A stretch of 64,000 nucleotides of DNA from Candidatus Altimarinota bacterium (lineage in GTDB: Bacteria; Patescibacteriota; Gracilibacteria; UBA4473): positions 1 through 64,000 of the forward strand of contig JAHDHX010000005.1 in the NCBI GenBank assembly GCA_020631075.1. Reading direction: 5' to 3'. Under the pieces are notes generated by a model, which had not been told where the DNA came from, made no database searches, and saw nothing but the letters and a program-made list of their open reading frames with translations. This document shows, one piece after another, positions 1-8,465 of the stretch. Within the stretch, counting starts at the first letter, position 1; every line of letters starts with the position of its first letter. Both the position numbers and the translations under genes were made by a program.

Positions 1-55
1 CTTAAGTCGTAACAAGGTATCCGTACGGGAATGTGCGGATGGATTATCGCCTTTT
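1..55 (+). rRNA. rrs: 16S ribosomal RNA, 3' end (partial)
   Basis: The window opens inside the 3' end of 16S rRNA: the near-universal AAGTCGTAACAAGGTA segment is followed by helix 45, which folds as AUCCGUACG-GGAA-UGUGCGGAU with the GGAA loop methylated by KsgA in other bacteria. After helix 45 the usual GGATCACCTCCTTT reads GGATTATCGCCTTTT, so the anti-Shine-Dalgarno core CCUCC has become UCGCC. The gene starts upstream of the window. The exact mature 3' end is assigned by alignment to E. coli and may differ by a few bases. No 23S, 5S or tRNA gene follows, so this rRNA gene is not in a standard operon on this side. Confidence 0.95.
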
Positions 56-212
56 ACAGAGGCTAATGGGTATCGGAGCAAACCAATTTTTTTTACCGCT
101 CCTAAGACGTATATGAGAGTTTTACGTAAACTCTGGTCTCTCATATGCTAAATTCCCAGGGTCGAATTATACGTTCGAAGTGTCAGAGATTTTTTTGTAC
201 CTGAAAATAAAG
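56..212 (+). other. 16S 3' trailer with hairpins
   Basis: This non-coding stretch follows the 16S rRNA. It holds two inverted repeats: GGAGC/GCTCC at about 75-102 around a T-rich loop, and ATATGAGAG/CTCTCATAT at 111-146, inside which AGAGTTT/AAACTCT can form an alternative hairpin. These are probably processing or folding elements of the precursor rRNA. No tRNA or 23S start is visible. Confidence 0.5.
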
Positions 213-252
213 TAAGAACCTCCTTTAGGAGGTTCTTATGGTTGATTTTTTA
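213..252 (+). terminator. Rho-independent terminator after 16S
   Basis: A perfect 11-bp stem, TAAGAACCTCC/GGAGGTTCTTA, closes over a TTTA loop and is followed within ten bases by a run of six T. It would end the 16S transcript, which supports the view that 16S is transcribed without 23S here. The stem itself contains both CCTCC and GGAGG. Confidence 0.75.
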
Positions 253-275
253 AAATAAAAAAATACAAATAGGAC

Positions 276-740
276 ATGGGAAATAATAATTTTGAAACAA
301 ATTTCTACATATCAAAAGAAGAAAAATCTGCACTTATTGCCAAACATGGCAAAGTTCCAATGTTATACGATTTTTATAATAAAAATCATGACAGACTACC
401 GCCACTTACCTCTGTATTTGCAAAAAAATGCAATAATCTCTCAGAGCTATCGATAGAAAACCGATACAAAATATTTGAAATAATTATGGCACTTCCTTCT
501 AAGGAAGGAATGCATCGATACCTTATCAATCTCCCAAAACAACCCACCGACATAAGAGAAGAAATGAAAGACATCTTACTTGGAAAAGAATACTACAATG
601 AAGAATTCGTAGAAATAAGCACTCGCATTGTCAGTGGAACTATAGAAAACATCCTCAAAGCCTTTGCCAAACATGGCATTACCTTTGAGCTCAACCAAGA
701 ATTTCAAGAAGCCAGTCAAACACTTCAGCTTACAGCTTAA
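276..740 (+). CDS. Hypothetical protein, AT-rich orphan (154 aa)
   Basis: I do not recognise a family. The 154-residue product is soluble, mixed alpha-helical and charged, with no signal peptide, membrane segment or obvious motif. The gene is far more AT-rich than its neighbours, which suggests recent acquisition or a separate compositional regime. The start is ATG at 276. A -10-like TACAAA lies about 6 nt upstream, so the mRNA may be leaderless; an AGGA just before the ATG is too close to act as a normal Shine-Dalgarno site. The gene is convergent with pyrB, with three bases between the stops. Confidence 0.7.
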   Translation: MGNNNFETNFYISKEEKSALIAKHGKVPMLYDFYNKNHDRLPPLTSVFAKKCNNLSELSIENRYKIFEIIMALPSKEGMHRYLINLPKQPTDIREEMKDILLGKEYYNEEFVEISTRIVSGTIENILKAFAKHGITFELNQEFQEASQTLQLTA

Positions 741-743
741 AAG

Positions 744-1652
744 CTAATCCAACCCCATCACCCACTCCAGCAACGCCATCCGTGCTGGCACCGCATTGGC
801 CGACTGCGTGAAGTAATGCGCCTGCGGCAATGCATCAACCTCAGGGGTAATTTCGGTTATACGCGGCAACGGGTGCAGCAAGATCGCCTCAGGCTTCATC
901 TGCTGCACTAATTCAGGCGTCCAGATATATTTATCCCGCAACGCGAGGTATTCCGTCCGCTCCGCAAACCGCTCCGCCTGCACCCGCGTCGCATACACCA
1001 CGTCCAGACTCCCCAGCACACTGGGGGTCAGTTCTTCCAGCACCGTGTCTTGCGGCTGGCGATATTCCTCAGGCATCGCCAGCGACGGCGGCGCCACCAG
1101 CACCTGCTCCACCTGCCCAAACCGCCGCAGCACGGTCGACAGGCTATGCACCGTCCGCCCATATTTCAGATCCCCCACCATCCCCATCCGCAGCGGTCGG
1201 TCCAGCCCCCCAAAGTGCTTATACATCGTGTACACATCCACCAGGCTCTGCGTCGGGTGCTGCGACGGCCCGTCCCCCGCGTTGACCACCGGCACCCGCA
1301 CCTGCTTCGCCGCTGCGGCCGTCGCGCCGGGTTCTGGCTGGCGCATCACTATCACATCCGCATACGCCTCCACCATTTTCAGCGTGTCACTCAGCGTCTC
1401 ACCTTTTTTCAGCGAAGTATTATCAATCCCCACCTGCGTCAGCACCTGCCCCCCCAGTCGCAGCATGGCACTTTCATGGCTCAGGCGTGTGCGCGTCGAC
1501 GGTTCATAAAACAACGCCGCCATAATCTTCCCCCGCGCTATTTCCAGCCGCTCCCCCGCCGCCAGCGCGTCGGCAAATTGCTCCGCCCGCTGGCAGAGGT
1601 CTACCACCAGCCCCGCCGTCAGATCCGAAGCACCCAGGATGTGTCGCACCAT
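744..1652 (-). CDS. pyrB: Aspartate carbamoyltransferase catalytic chain
   Basis: The product (302 aa, normal for the catalytic chain) condenses carbamoyl phosphate and aspartate in the committed step of pyrimidine synthesis, in the cytoplasm. The carbamoyl-phosphate motif appears as FYEPSTRTRLSHES (about residues 49-62; the usual SFE is SHE), followed by HPTQSLVDVYT and HPLPR, all expected for ATCase. The start at 1652 gives the usual N-terminus (MVRHILGASDLT). No pyrI or other pyr gene is adjacent. A TATACAG sequence abuts the start codon, but it is too close to be read confidently as a -10 box; TATAGT about 40 nt upstream is an alternative. Confidence 0.95.
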   Translation of the reverse strand: MVRHILGASDLTAGLVVDLCQRAEQFADALAAGERLEIARGKIMAALFYEPSTRTRLSHESAMLRLGGQVLTQVGIDNTSLKKGETLSDTLKMVEAYADVIVMRQPEPGATAAAAKQVRVPVVNAGDGPSQHPTQSLVDVYTMYKHFGGLDRPLRMGMVGDLKYGRTVHSLSTVLRRFGQVEQVLVAPPSLAMPEEYRQPQDTVLEELTPSVLGSLDVVYATRVQAERFAERTEYLALRDKYIWTPELVQQMKPEAILLHPLPRITEITPEVDALPQAHYFTQSANAVPARMALLEWVMGLD

Positions 1653-1898
1653 CTGTATACTGTGCTAGGCAAACAAAACACAGACACTATAAGAAGCACT
1701 GATAAATTTCGCCAATCATAAAAAGAGGGATTTGGGGATGATTTTTTACGACAGGTTCTCACGGGGTCTCTCGACCCCGTGACGGTTCTGGAGTGAAAAA
1801 GCACCTCAAAGATCCTTTTTTGATGGCGACCAATTCGCAAATGTTTTACCGTTCCTTTCAATTTATCAGTGTTTCCTATAGCACAGTTTGCCCAGCCA

Positions 1899-3701
1899 TC
1901 ACTTCTTCATCATGGCAAAAAACGCATTCTGCGGGATCGTCACCTTCCCAAACTGCTTCAAGCGCTTCTTCCCCTTCTTTTGTTTATTGAGGAGTTTGTT
2001 TTTCCGCGTCACGTCTCCCCCATACAGCTTCGCGGTCACGTCCTTGCGCATCGCGCTAATGGTCTCCCGCGCCACGATCTTCCCCCCGATCGCCGCCTGG
2101 ATGGCAATCGCAAACTGCGCCCGCGGGATGATCTCTTTTAGCTTTTTGCACCACTCCAACCCGATTTTATGCGCGTCAGGTTTGAAAACTATCTGCGACA
2201 GAGCGTCCACACGGTCTCCCGCCACTAAGATATCCATCCGCGCCAAGTTCCCCTCCCGCAACCCTAACGGCTCATATGACATCGACGCATACCCCGAGCT
2301 AATCGACTTCAGATCATCATAGAAATCCGTCACGATCGAAGCCAGCGGTATTTCAAAGGTCAGCTCCGCTCTTTCCGCCCCCGTGTACTGAATGTTTTTC
2401 GACAGCCCCCGCCGCTCCGTGCACAGCGTCATCACCCCCCCGATCATCTCCGTCGGGCACATCACTCCTATCTTCATCCACGGCTCCTCCATCACCTTCC
2501 ACAGGCTACGGTCAGGCAGCTCCGAGGGGTTGGCCACCGTCTGGCGCTCTCCGCTGTTGAGGAGGATATCATAACTCACCGACGGCGCCGTCACGAGGAT
2601 GTTAAGGTCAAACTCCCGCTCGATCCGCTCTTGGATGATGTCCAAGTGCAACAAGCCCAAGAACCCCACCCGAAACCCGTGCCCCAGCGCCCCCGAGTGC
2701 TCCGCCGCATACTGCAACGACGCATCATTCAGCGACAACTTTTCTAAAGCCTTGCGCAGCAACGGGAAGTCATCCCCCTCTATCGGATATATCCCCGCAT
2801 ACACAAACGGCGTCACCTCGCTGTACCCAGGCAACACCAGCTCAGGCGTCGCTTTCACAGTCGACACCGTGTCCCCCACCCGCGCATCGACCACGTTTTT
2901 CAGCCCCGTCACTATGTACCCTACCTCCCCCTCTTCCAGCGCAGGCCGCGGCGTATATTGCGGGCTCAGGCACCCCACCTCCAGCGCCTCTATCTGCGTC
3001 CCCGTCCGCATCAGTCGGTACTTTTTCCCCTTTTCTATCCGCCCCCCAAAAACCCGCACACTACACACCACCCCGCGGTATGTATCAAACGTCGAATCAA
3101 AGATCAGCGCTTTTGGCTCCCCGTCGGCAAAGACTTCCTTGTGCTGTTGAAAGATAAAATTCTCTTCTGGCGGAGGGATCTCCGCCACAATCCTATCCAG
3201 CAACTGATCGACATTCGTGCCCGCCTTGGCCGACACATGGAGGATATCTTCAGACTTAAACCCCAGCAGTTCTTCTATTTCTTGCGCTCGGCGCTCGGGC
3301 TCGGCCGCTGGCAGGTCGATTTTATTCAGCACAGGAATGATCTCTAAACCGTGCTCAAGCGCCAAATACACATTCGCCAGCGTCTGCGCCTCTATCCCCT
3401 GCGTCGCGTCCACTACAAGGATAGCCCCTTCACACGCCGCCAGACTCCGACTCACCTCATAGCTAAAGTCCACATGACCAGGTGTATCGATCAAGTTCAA
3501 CTGCACCCCCTGCCACTCCATCCGCACTGGCTGCAGTTTAATCGTAATCCCCCGCTCTTGCTCCAGCTCCATGGTGTCGAGCATCTGCCCGCGTTTCATG
3601 TCCCGCTGGGCGATCGTCCCCGTAATCTCCAGAAACCGATCCGCCAGGGTAGACTTCCCGTGGTCGATGTGCGCGATAATGCAGAAATTTCGGACAGACA
3701 T
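1899..3701 (-). CDS. lepA: Elongation factor 4 (LepA)
   Basis: LepA is a ribosome-associated GTPase of the translation-factor family. The 600-residue product has the family length. The ORF track extends upstream to 4292, but the G-domain start MSVRNFCIIAHIDHGKST fixes the real ATG at 3701. G1 is AHIDHGKST, G2 is in the RGITIK segment, G3 is DTPGHVDF and G4 is NKID; the LepA-specific C-terminal domain follows and ends in a lysine-rich tail. It stops at TGA, one piece of evidence that TGA is not recoded. It is divergent from pilin cluster 1, with a shared 84-bp intergenic promoter region. Confidence 0.97.
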   Translation of the reverse strand: MSVRNFCIIAHIDHGKSTLADRFLEITGTIAQRDMKRGQMLDTMELEQERGITIKLQPVRMEWQGVQLNLIDTPGHVDFSYEVSRSLAACEGAILVVDATQGIEAQTLANVYLALEHGLEIIPVLNKIDLPAAEPERRAQEIEELLGFKSEDILHVSAKAGTNVDQLLDRIVAEIPPPEENFIFQQHKEVFADGEPKALIFDSTFDTYRGVVCSVRVFGGRIEKGKKYRLMRTGTQIEALEVGCLSPQYTPRPALEEGEVGYIVTGLKNVVDARVGDTVSTVKATPELVLPGYSEVTPFVYAGIYPIEGDDFPLLRKALEKLSLNDASLQYAAEHSGALGHGFRVGFLGLLHLDIIQERIEREFDLNILVTAPSVSYDILLNSGERQTVANPSELPDRSLWKVMEEPWMKIGVMCPTEMIGGVMTLCTERRGLSKNIQYTGAERAELTFEIPLASIVTDFYDDLKSISSGYASMSYEPLGLREGNLARMDILVAGDRVDALSQIVFKPDAHKIGLEWCKKLKEIIPRAQFAIAIQAAIGGKIVARETISAMRKDVTAKLYGGDVTRKNKLLNKQKKGKKRLKQFGKVTIPQNAFFAMMKK

Positions 3702-3741
3702 AGCAGCAAATGGGGCAAATTTTTTGGAACCGTCAGCCGCA

Positions 3742-3785
3742 GTTATAGTGACACTGACCAAAAAGGCGAGTACCCTCTCCACGAA
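3742..3785. promoter_or_regulatory. Divergent promoter region, lepA / pilin cluster 1
   Basis: On the plus strand GTGACA (3748) is separated by 17 bp from TACCCT (3771), which ends 9 nt before the pilin ATG at 3786; this would give an almost leaderless mRNA. The near-palindromic GTTATAGTGAC supplies TATAAC on the minus strand for lepA, leaving a leader of about 40 nt. Positions are read by eye; no promoter model was run. Confidence 0.45.
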
Positions 3786-4406
3786 ATGCTCCCCCTCCGT
3801 CGCCTCGGCTTCACGATCATAGAGCTGCTGGTGGTCATCACCGTCATCGGCCTTTTGGCGGGGGTCGCAGTCCCCAGTTTTCAGGGGATGATAGAGCAGA
3901 ACGCCCACTCCACCCGCGTGACCGAAGTCTACCAGAGCCTCCTCCTCGCCCGCACCCAGGCCCAGGCCTACGCCCAGTGTGACAACGCTGGCACCTACGT
4001 CCCCGCCAGTCGGTGGGAGTGGGTCTGGCTCGGCGACACCGACGCCGACTCCGCCGACGAATGGCAAATTAACTGCATCATCGACAGCTCTGGTCTTTCC
4101 ACGACCGAGCAAACCAGCACCGACACCGACAACCTCATGGCAGGCCCCACCCCCATCACTGACTTCGACACCACCACCAGCCTCTACACGACCCCCACTC
4201 CCGCCTACGACACCCTCACCGTCAGCTTCCCCGTCGGCGGTCAGGGGCTCAACCTCATCGCCAGCGAATCCATCACCCCCACCACCACCCACACCTCACG
4301 CACCTGCCTCGACCTGTCTTCCACCACCGCTGACCAAACTGTCACCCTCGAGGTCATCGCCGCCAGCGGCCAGATCACCCTCACCTACGACCAAACCTGC
4401 TTGTAA
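3786..4406 (+). CDS. Prepilin, FimT/GspH-like minor pilin
   Basis: The N-terminus (RRLGFTIIELLVVITVIGLL) is a textbook type IV prepilin peptide: basic leader, cleavage after Gly before a methylated Phe, Glu at +5, and a hydrophobic helix. The start is set at ATG 3786, because the longer ORF in the track runs antisense through lepA. The product is 206 aa and its C-terminal part is rich in Thr, Ser and Asp. It would be processed by a prepilin peptidase (not in this window) and assembled as a minor or pseudopilin initiating the pilus. It heads a three-gene set with the PilV- and PilW-like genes, in the same order as in cluster 2 at 57.6-60.8 kb. Confidence 0.85.
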   Translation: MLPLRRLGFTIIELLVVITVIGLLAGVAVPSFQGMIEQNAHSTRVTEVYQSLLLARTQAQAYAQCDNAGTYVPASRWEWVWLGDTDADSADEWQINCIIDSSGLSTTEQTSTDTDNLMAGPTPITDFDTTTSLYTTPTPAYDTLTVSFPVGGQGLNLIASESITPTTTHTSRTCLDLSSTTADQTVTLEVIAASGQITLTYDQTCL

Positions 4407-4412
4407 TCCTCT

Positions 4413-5129
4413 ATGTACAGCGCTTTCCTTCGGCTGCGAACCCTGCCCCCGCGCACAAATGGTGAGACCCTCGTCGAGGTCCTCGCCGCCGTGGCCATCT
4501 TCACCATCGTCATGACAGGCGTGTTCGCCACCCTGGCCCAGAGTCTCAACCGCAGCGCCGACCTGCAGTCACGCGTCATCGCGCTCAGCCTCACGCAGGA
4601 AGCCCTCGAAGCCACCCGCCAAGCCCGCGACACCCGCTGGCTGCTGGACAGCAGCGACCCACGGGCCAGCTGGCTCCTGCGCGACACCTCCCCCAGCAAC
4701 ACCAGCTCCTTCACCAGCGGCCACTACCGCGTCCAGCTCACGACCAACCGCTGGTTTCTTCAGCGCGACACCGACGACCCAGCCATCACCGTCAACACCC
4801 CGCTTGACCTCACCGACGGCGCCGACACCTTTTACCAGCTCTACCGCACCCCCACCGGCACCTACACCCACAGCAGCACCAGCCCAAACACCCCCACCAG
4901 CTTCTACCGCAGCGTGACCGTCAACCTCCTCAACCCCTACGACCACGACTCCGACGGCACCGTTGACAACCCCTCCCTCGGGTTCTGCAACACCGCTGGT
5001 GACAGCTGTTCCGACCGCAAGCTCCAAGCCATCGCCACCACCCAGTGGCGCGAAGGCGACCGCGTCGAGTCCATCACCCTCGAAACCCAACTCTTCGACT
5101 TCTATCAGCGCACCAGCTATGACGGCTAG
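4413..5129 (+). CDS. Prepilin, PilV-like minor pilin
   Basis: The product (238 aa) has the class III signal GETLVEVLAAVAIFTIVMTG, with Glu following the processing site, then an extended Thr/Ser-rich globular domain with several Asp-rich turns. The sequence EALEATRQARDTRW resembles the segment after the helix in PilV-type minor pilins. It starts 6 nt after the preceding stop and overlaps the next gene by 11 nt, so the three pilin genes are probably one transcript. There is no Shine-Dalgarno sequence; upstream is TAATCCTCT. Compared with its counterpart at 59.2 kb, its base composition is uniformly GC-rich. Confidence 0.8.
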   Translation: MYSAFLRLRTLPPRTNGETLVEVLAAVAIFTIVMTGVFATLAQSLNRSADLQSRVIALSLTQEALEATRQARDTRWLLDSSDPRASWLLRDTSPSNTSSFTSGHYRVQLTTNRWFLQRDTDDPAITVNTPLDLTDGADTFYQLYRTPTGTYTHSSTSPNTPTSFYRSVTVNLLNPYDHDSDGTVDNPSLGFCNTAGDSCSDRKLQAIATTQWREGDRVESITLETQLFDFYQRTSYDG

Positions 5130-6111
5130 ATTTTCCTCGTTTTTCCGCTCTTGTTTCCGTCGCCGCGCTCGTGGTTTCACCTTGGTTGAGCTCCTCGTGG
5201 CGATCGGCATCGGCTCCGTGGTCATCATCACGGCCACAGCCGCCGTCATGCAAGTCACCCAGATCCAAAAACGCCTCCAAGTCAGCCAAAACTTCCACGA
5301 AGCCACTCGCCTTCTCGTCGAACGCCTCAGCCAAGACCTTCGTCATCAAACCATCGACTACCAGCAATATTGGCTCCAGACCCAAGACCCCAGCAACGCC
5401 AGCGGCCCCTGGGTCACCAGCGGGTGCAGCTCCCGCTCGGGTATGCCCCCCACCCCCCGCTACCTCGACTCATTCCTGTGGGACACCAACAACAACAACA
5501 CCCCCGACCGCCAGCTCGGCGGCCTCACGCTCGGCGGCACCCCCGACCCGTGCTCCCTCGCTCTCAGCAGCCCCACCCAGTCCACCCTCCACCTGACCAA
5601 CGGCACCCACACTCTCCGCACCCGCTACACATTCACCGCGCCCACCGTTGGCCCTCCCGCAACCCCGGGAACACTCAGTCGGCAGCAGTTCGCCGCCCTC
5701 GACACCAGCGGCGACGGCCAGGCCGACACCTGGGCCACTACCCTCCAGTGGGACACCGTCAACTCACTTTGTAAGGGCCAAAACCCCGCCGACAGCAGCT
5801 ATAAAACCATCCTCGACTTTCGGCATAAAACTGACGAAAGCTGGTGCCGCAGCTTCGTTGGCACCCCCACCGTCATCTCCCCCGACAGCCTGTCTCTCAC
5901 CGCGCTCAGCTTCACCCTCCACCCCGCGCGTGACCCCTACCTCAGCTACCAGCTCGACACCACCCAGCTCCAGCCCTTCGTCCAGCTTCAGCTCACCACC
6001 CAGCTGCTTGACGCCGACCAGTGGGGCTTCGACCCCACCACCCCCCCCACCCTAGACGTCCAGACCACCGTCACCTCACGGCTCTACGGCTCCCCCTACC
6101 AGCCCCAATGA
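5119..6111 (+). CDS. Prepilin, PilW-like minor pilin
   Basis: The start ATG at 5119 lies inside the end of the PilV-like gene and gives MTARF followed by a basic leader and GFTLVELLVAIGIG, a canonical prepilin processing site with Glu at +5. The mature part, about 300 aa, is rich in Thr, Ser, Gln and Asp and carries four or more cysteines that could form disulfides outside the cell. Total length is 330 aa. Gene order FimT-PilV-PilW matches minor pilin operons. The ORF track begins earlier (4963), but that part overlaps the upstream gene in another frame. Confidence 0.82.
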   Translation: MTARFSSFFRSCFRRRARGFTLVELLVAIGIGSVVIITATAAVMQVTQIQKRLQVSQNFHEATRLLVERLSQDLRHQTIDYQQYWLQTQDPSNASGPWVTSGCSSRSGMPPTPRYLDSFLWDTNNNNTPDRQLGGLTLGGTPDPCSLALSSPTQSTLHLTNGTHTLRTRYTFTAPTVGPPATPGTLSRQQFAALDTSGDGQADTWATTLQWDTVNSLCKGQNPADSSYKTILDFRHKTDESWCRSFVGTPTVISPDSLSLTALSFTLHPARDPYLSYQLDTTQLQPFVQLQLTTQLLDADQWGFDPTTPPTLDVQTTVTSRLYGSPYQPQ

Positions 6112-6220
6112 TCCCCCCACACATTATGATTCCCCCCACCCACTCTCGTTTGACACCCCTTCCCCCCATGGTTTAGATTCCAAAACCACTCTTCACTGTC
6201 CCTTACTCCCCTTCCACCTT

Positions 6221-7744
6221 ATGCACCCCGCCCTCACCCCCCACTCGCCCGACCGCCTCACCGCGCTCACCCCCACCCCCCTCACGGGGGAAGTAGTTGT
6301 CAGGATGCCCCCCTCACCCACCGGCCACCTCCACCTCGGCACCGCCCGCACCGCCCTGTTCAACTGGCTCTTTGCTCGCCGTCATCAGGGCCAGATCATC
6401 TTTCGGTGGGAGGACACCGACCGCGAACGCAGCCAAACCGCCCACGAAGAAGAAATCCTCGACGGCCTCGCCTGGCTGGGGATGGACTTCCGCACCCAGT
6501 CAGACGCCTTCTACCGCCAGACAGAGTCCGACGACTTCCACCGCGAATGGATTCGCAAACTCTGGGCCGAAGACAAAATTTTCCCCTGTTTCGAGACCCC
6601 CGAAGCCATCGACTCCCTCCGCCAAGCCGCCCACAGCGCTCGGACGAATTTTGTCTTTTGGTCCCCCTGGCGCAGCACCCCCCGCCCAGAGCTCGAGTCA
6701 AAAATCAACCAAGGCCAAGCCTTCGTCTGGCGCATCCGCACCCCAAAAGGGGAGACACTCACGTTTACTGACGCCATCAGGGGTGAGATCAGCACCCCCT
6801 CCGACACTTTAGGTGACTTCGCCATCGCGCGGTCAGACGGCAGCGTCCTCTATATGCTCGCCAATGTCCTCGACGACAGCTTTCAGGGCGTCACGCACGT
6901 CATCCGGGGCGAGGACCATGTGTCCAACACCCCCAAACAAGTCCTCCTCTACCGCACCATCGACCGCCCTCTGCCGGTCATCGCGCACATCCCGCTGGTG
7001 CTCGACTCGCACAAGAAAAAACTCTCCAAACGAAGAGTCGAACCAGGCGTCGCCGTCTTGATCCAAGACTTTCAGGATTATGGCTTCTGCCCCGAAGCCG
7101 TCGTCAACGGCCTCGCCCTCATCGGCTGGAACCCCAAATCCGAGCAAGAGCTCTTCACCCTGTCCGAACTCTGCCAAGCCTTTGATTTAGGCGGGGTTCA
7201 AGCCGCCTCCGCGCAATACGACTACGACAAAATGCTCTGGCTCAACCGCCAGTGGCTCAGCACCCGTCTCTCGCCCGAGCGCCTCACCGCTGACTACGCC
7301 CAGTGGGAATCCCCCCAAACCCTGCACCAGCACCCGCATTTCACCCGCGCCCTGCCCATCATGGCGCAGAAGTGCAAGACCTACGCGGAAATGGGGACCG
7401 AGTTCCCTTACTTTTTCAGCGACATCACCGTCACCATTGACGGCCTCACCGTCCCGAAAAAAGCCATCCATCCCCCCGAAGCCATCACCATCTTGACCGC
7501 CTGCCACCAGACACTCGCCAATCTACCCGACGACCAGTTCACCCCCGCAGGCATCAAAGCCGCCATCATCCCTGTCATCCAGCACCTCGGGCTTAAAAAC
7601 GGCCAATTCTTACCCCCCTTTCGGTATTCCCTCAGCGGCACCACCCCCTCCGCAGGCCCGTTTGACACGGCGGCCGTCATCGGCCGTGAGCAAGCCCTCA
7701 CCCGCCTGCAAAATGCCCTTGCCGTGCTGCAGCCCCACGCCTAG
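6221..7744 (+). CDS. gltX: Glutamate--tRNA ligase
   Basis: This class I synthetase charges tRNA-Glu (in many CPR bacteria also tRNA-Gln, for later amidation; that part is inference). The first motif appears as PPSPTGHLHLGTARTALFNW, the KMSKS equivalent as KLSKR near residue 270, and the anticodon-binding domain follows. Length is 507 aa. ATG 6221 gives about 25 extra residues before the usual start (VVVRMPPSPTG), so a later start is possible. The leader is pyrimidine-rich and has no Shine-Dalgarno site. Confidence 0.96.
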   Translation: MHPALTPHSPDRLTALTPTPLTGEVVVRMPPSPTGHLHLGTARTALFNWLFARRHQGQIIFRWEDTDRERSQTAHEEEILDGLAWLGMDFRTQSDAFYRQTESDDFHREWIRKLWAEDKIFPCFETPEAIDSLRQAAHSARTNFVFWSPWRSTPRPELESKINQGQAFVWRIRTPKGETLTFTDAIRGEISTPSDTLGDFAIARSDGSVLYMLANVLDDSFQGVTHVIRGEDHVSNTPKQVLLYRTIDRPLPVIAHIPLVLDSHKKKLSKRRVEPGVAVLIQDFQDYGFCPEAVVNGLALIGWNPKSEQELFTLSELCQAFDLGGVQAASAQYDYDKMLWLNRQWLSTRLSPERLTADYAQWESPQTLHQHPHFTRALPIMAQKCKTYAEMGTEFPYFFSDITVTIDGLTVPKKAIHPPEAITILTACHQTLANLPDDQFTPAGIKAAIIPVIQHLGLKNGQFLPPFRYSLSGTTPSAGPFDTAAVIGREQALTRLQNALAVLQPHA

Positions 7745-7789
7745 TTTACACTCCGACAACACACATACCCCCTCACTCCACATTACTTT

Positions 7790-8368
7790 ATGAAAGCCCT
7801 CAGTTCCCTCACCCTCAGCCTCTGCGCCCTGTTCTTTTCTGCTTGTTCTCACACTTCATCCCCCACCATCCCCATGACCGCCCTTTCCAACCCCGACAAC
7901 CCCACCGCCACCCTTCACACCACCATGGGTGACATCACCGTCGAGCTCTACGCCGACCAGACACCCCGCATGGCCGAAAATTTCATCAACATCGCCCAAG
8001 ACGACCTCTACGACGGCACCCCCTTCCACCGCGTCATTAAGGGATTCATGATCCAAACAGGCGACTACGAAAACAAAAACGGCACTGGCGGTCAGGCCCA
8101 CGGTGGCGGGATGATCGACGACGAATTCGCCGACGGCCTCACGCACCAGATCGGCGCCCTGTCTATGGCCCACCGCGGGCCCAACACCAACGGCTCCCAG
8201 TTCTTCATCGTCACGGGTCAGGCCAGCCACTTAAACGGCATGCACTCCGTGTTTGGTCAGGTCGTCGACGGGCTCGACATCGTCAAAGCCATCGAATCCG
8301 CCCCCACAGGCGCCATGGACAAACCCCTCGAAGACATCCTCATCGAAAAAATCACCATCCAAAAGTAA
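7790..8368 (+). CDS. Cyclophilin-type peptidyl-prolyl isomerase, lipoprotein
   Basis: The product catalyses cis-trans isomerisation of peptidyl-prolyl bonds. Residues 1-20 form a lipoprotein signal ending in the lipobox LFFSAC, so the enzyme is predicted to be lipid-anchored on the outer face of the membrane. The catalytic cyclophilin domain shows FHRVIKGFMIQTGD, GSQFFI and the segment around HSVFGQV, and is about 150 residues long, like small bacterial cyclophilins. It is followed by a clear terminator, so it is either monocistronic or the last gene of a unit with gltX, 45 bp upstream. Confidence 0.93.
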   Translation: MKALSSLTLSLCALFFSACSHTSSPTIPMTALSNPDNPTATLHTTMGDITVELYADQTPRMAENFINIAQDDLYDGTPFHRVIKGFMIQTGDYENKNGTGGQAHGGGMIDDEFADGLTHQIGALSMAHRGPNTNGSQFFIVTGQASHLNGMHSVFGQVVDGLDIVKAIESAPTGAMDKPLEDILIEKITIQK

Positions 8369-8392
8369 CCGAAAATAATTCAGATTCTACCC

Positions 8393-8425
8393 AAAAACCC
8401 CGCTCTCACAGCGGGGTTTTTTTAT
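8393..8425 (+). terminator. Rho-independent terminator after the cyclophilin gene
   Basis: The stem ACCCCGCT/AGCGGGGT closes over CTCAC and is followed by seven T; a run of A upstream could make it work in both directions. Confidence 0.85.
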
Positions 8426-8465
8426 AAATTTTTGTAACAAAACCACGTCTTCGCCGTTGCACCTA

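Noticed and set aside
3351-4406. Long ORF (351 aa) starting upstream of the pilin gene
   Set aside because: Only the part from 3786 encodes a prepilin; the rest runs antisense to lepA.
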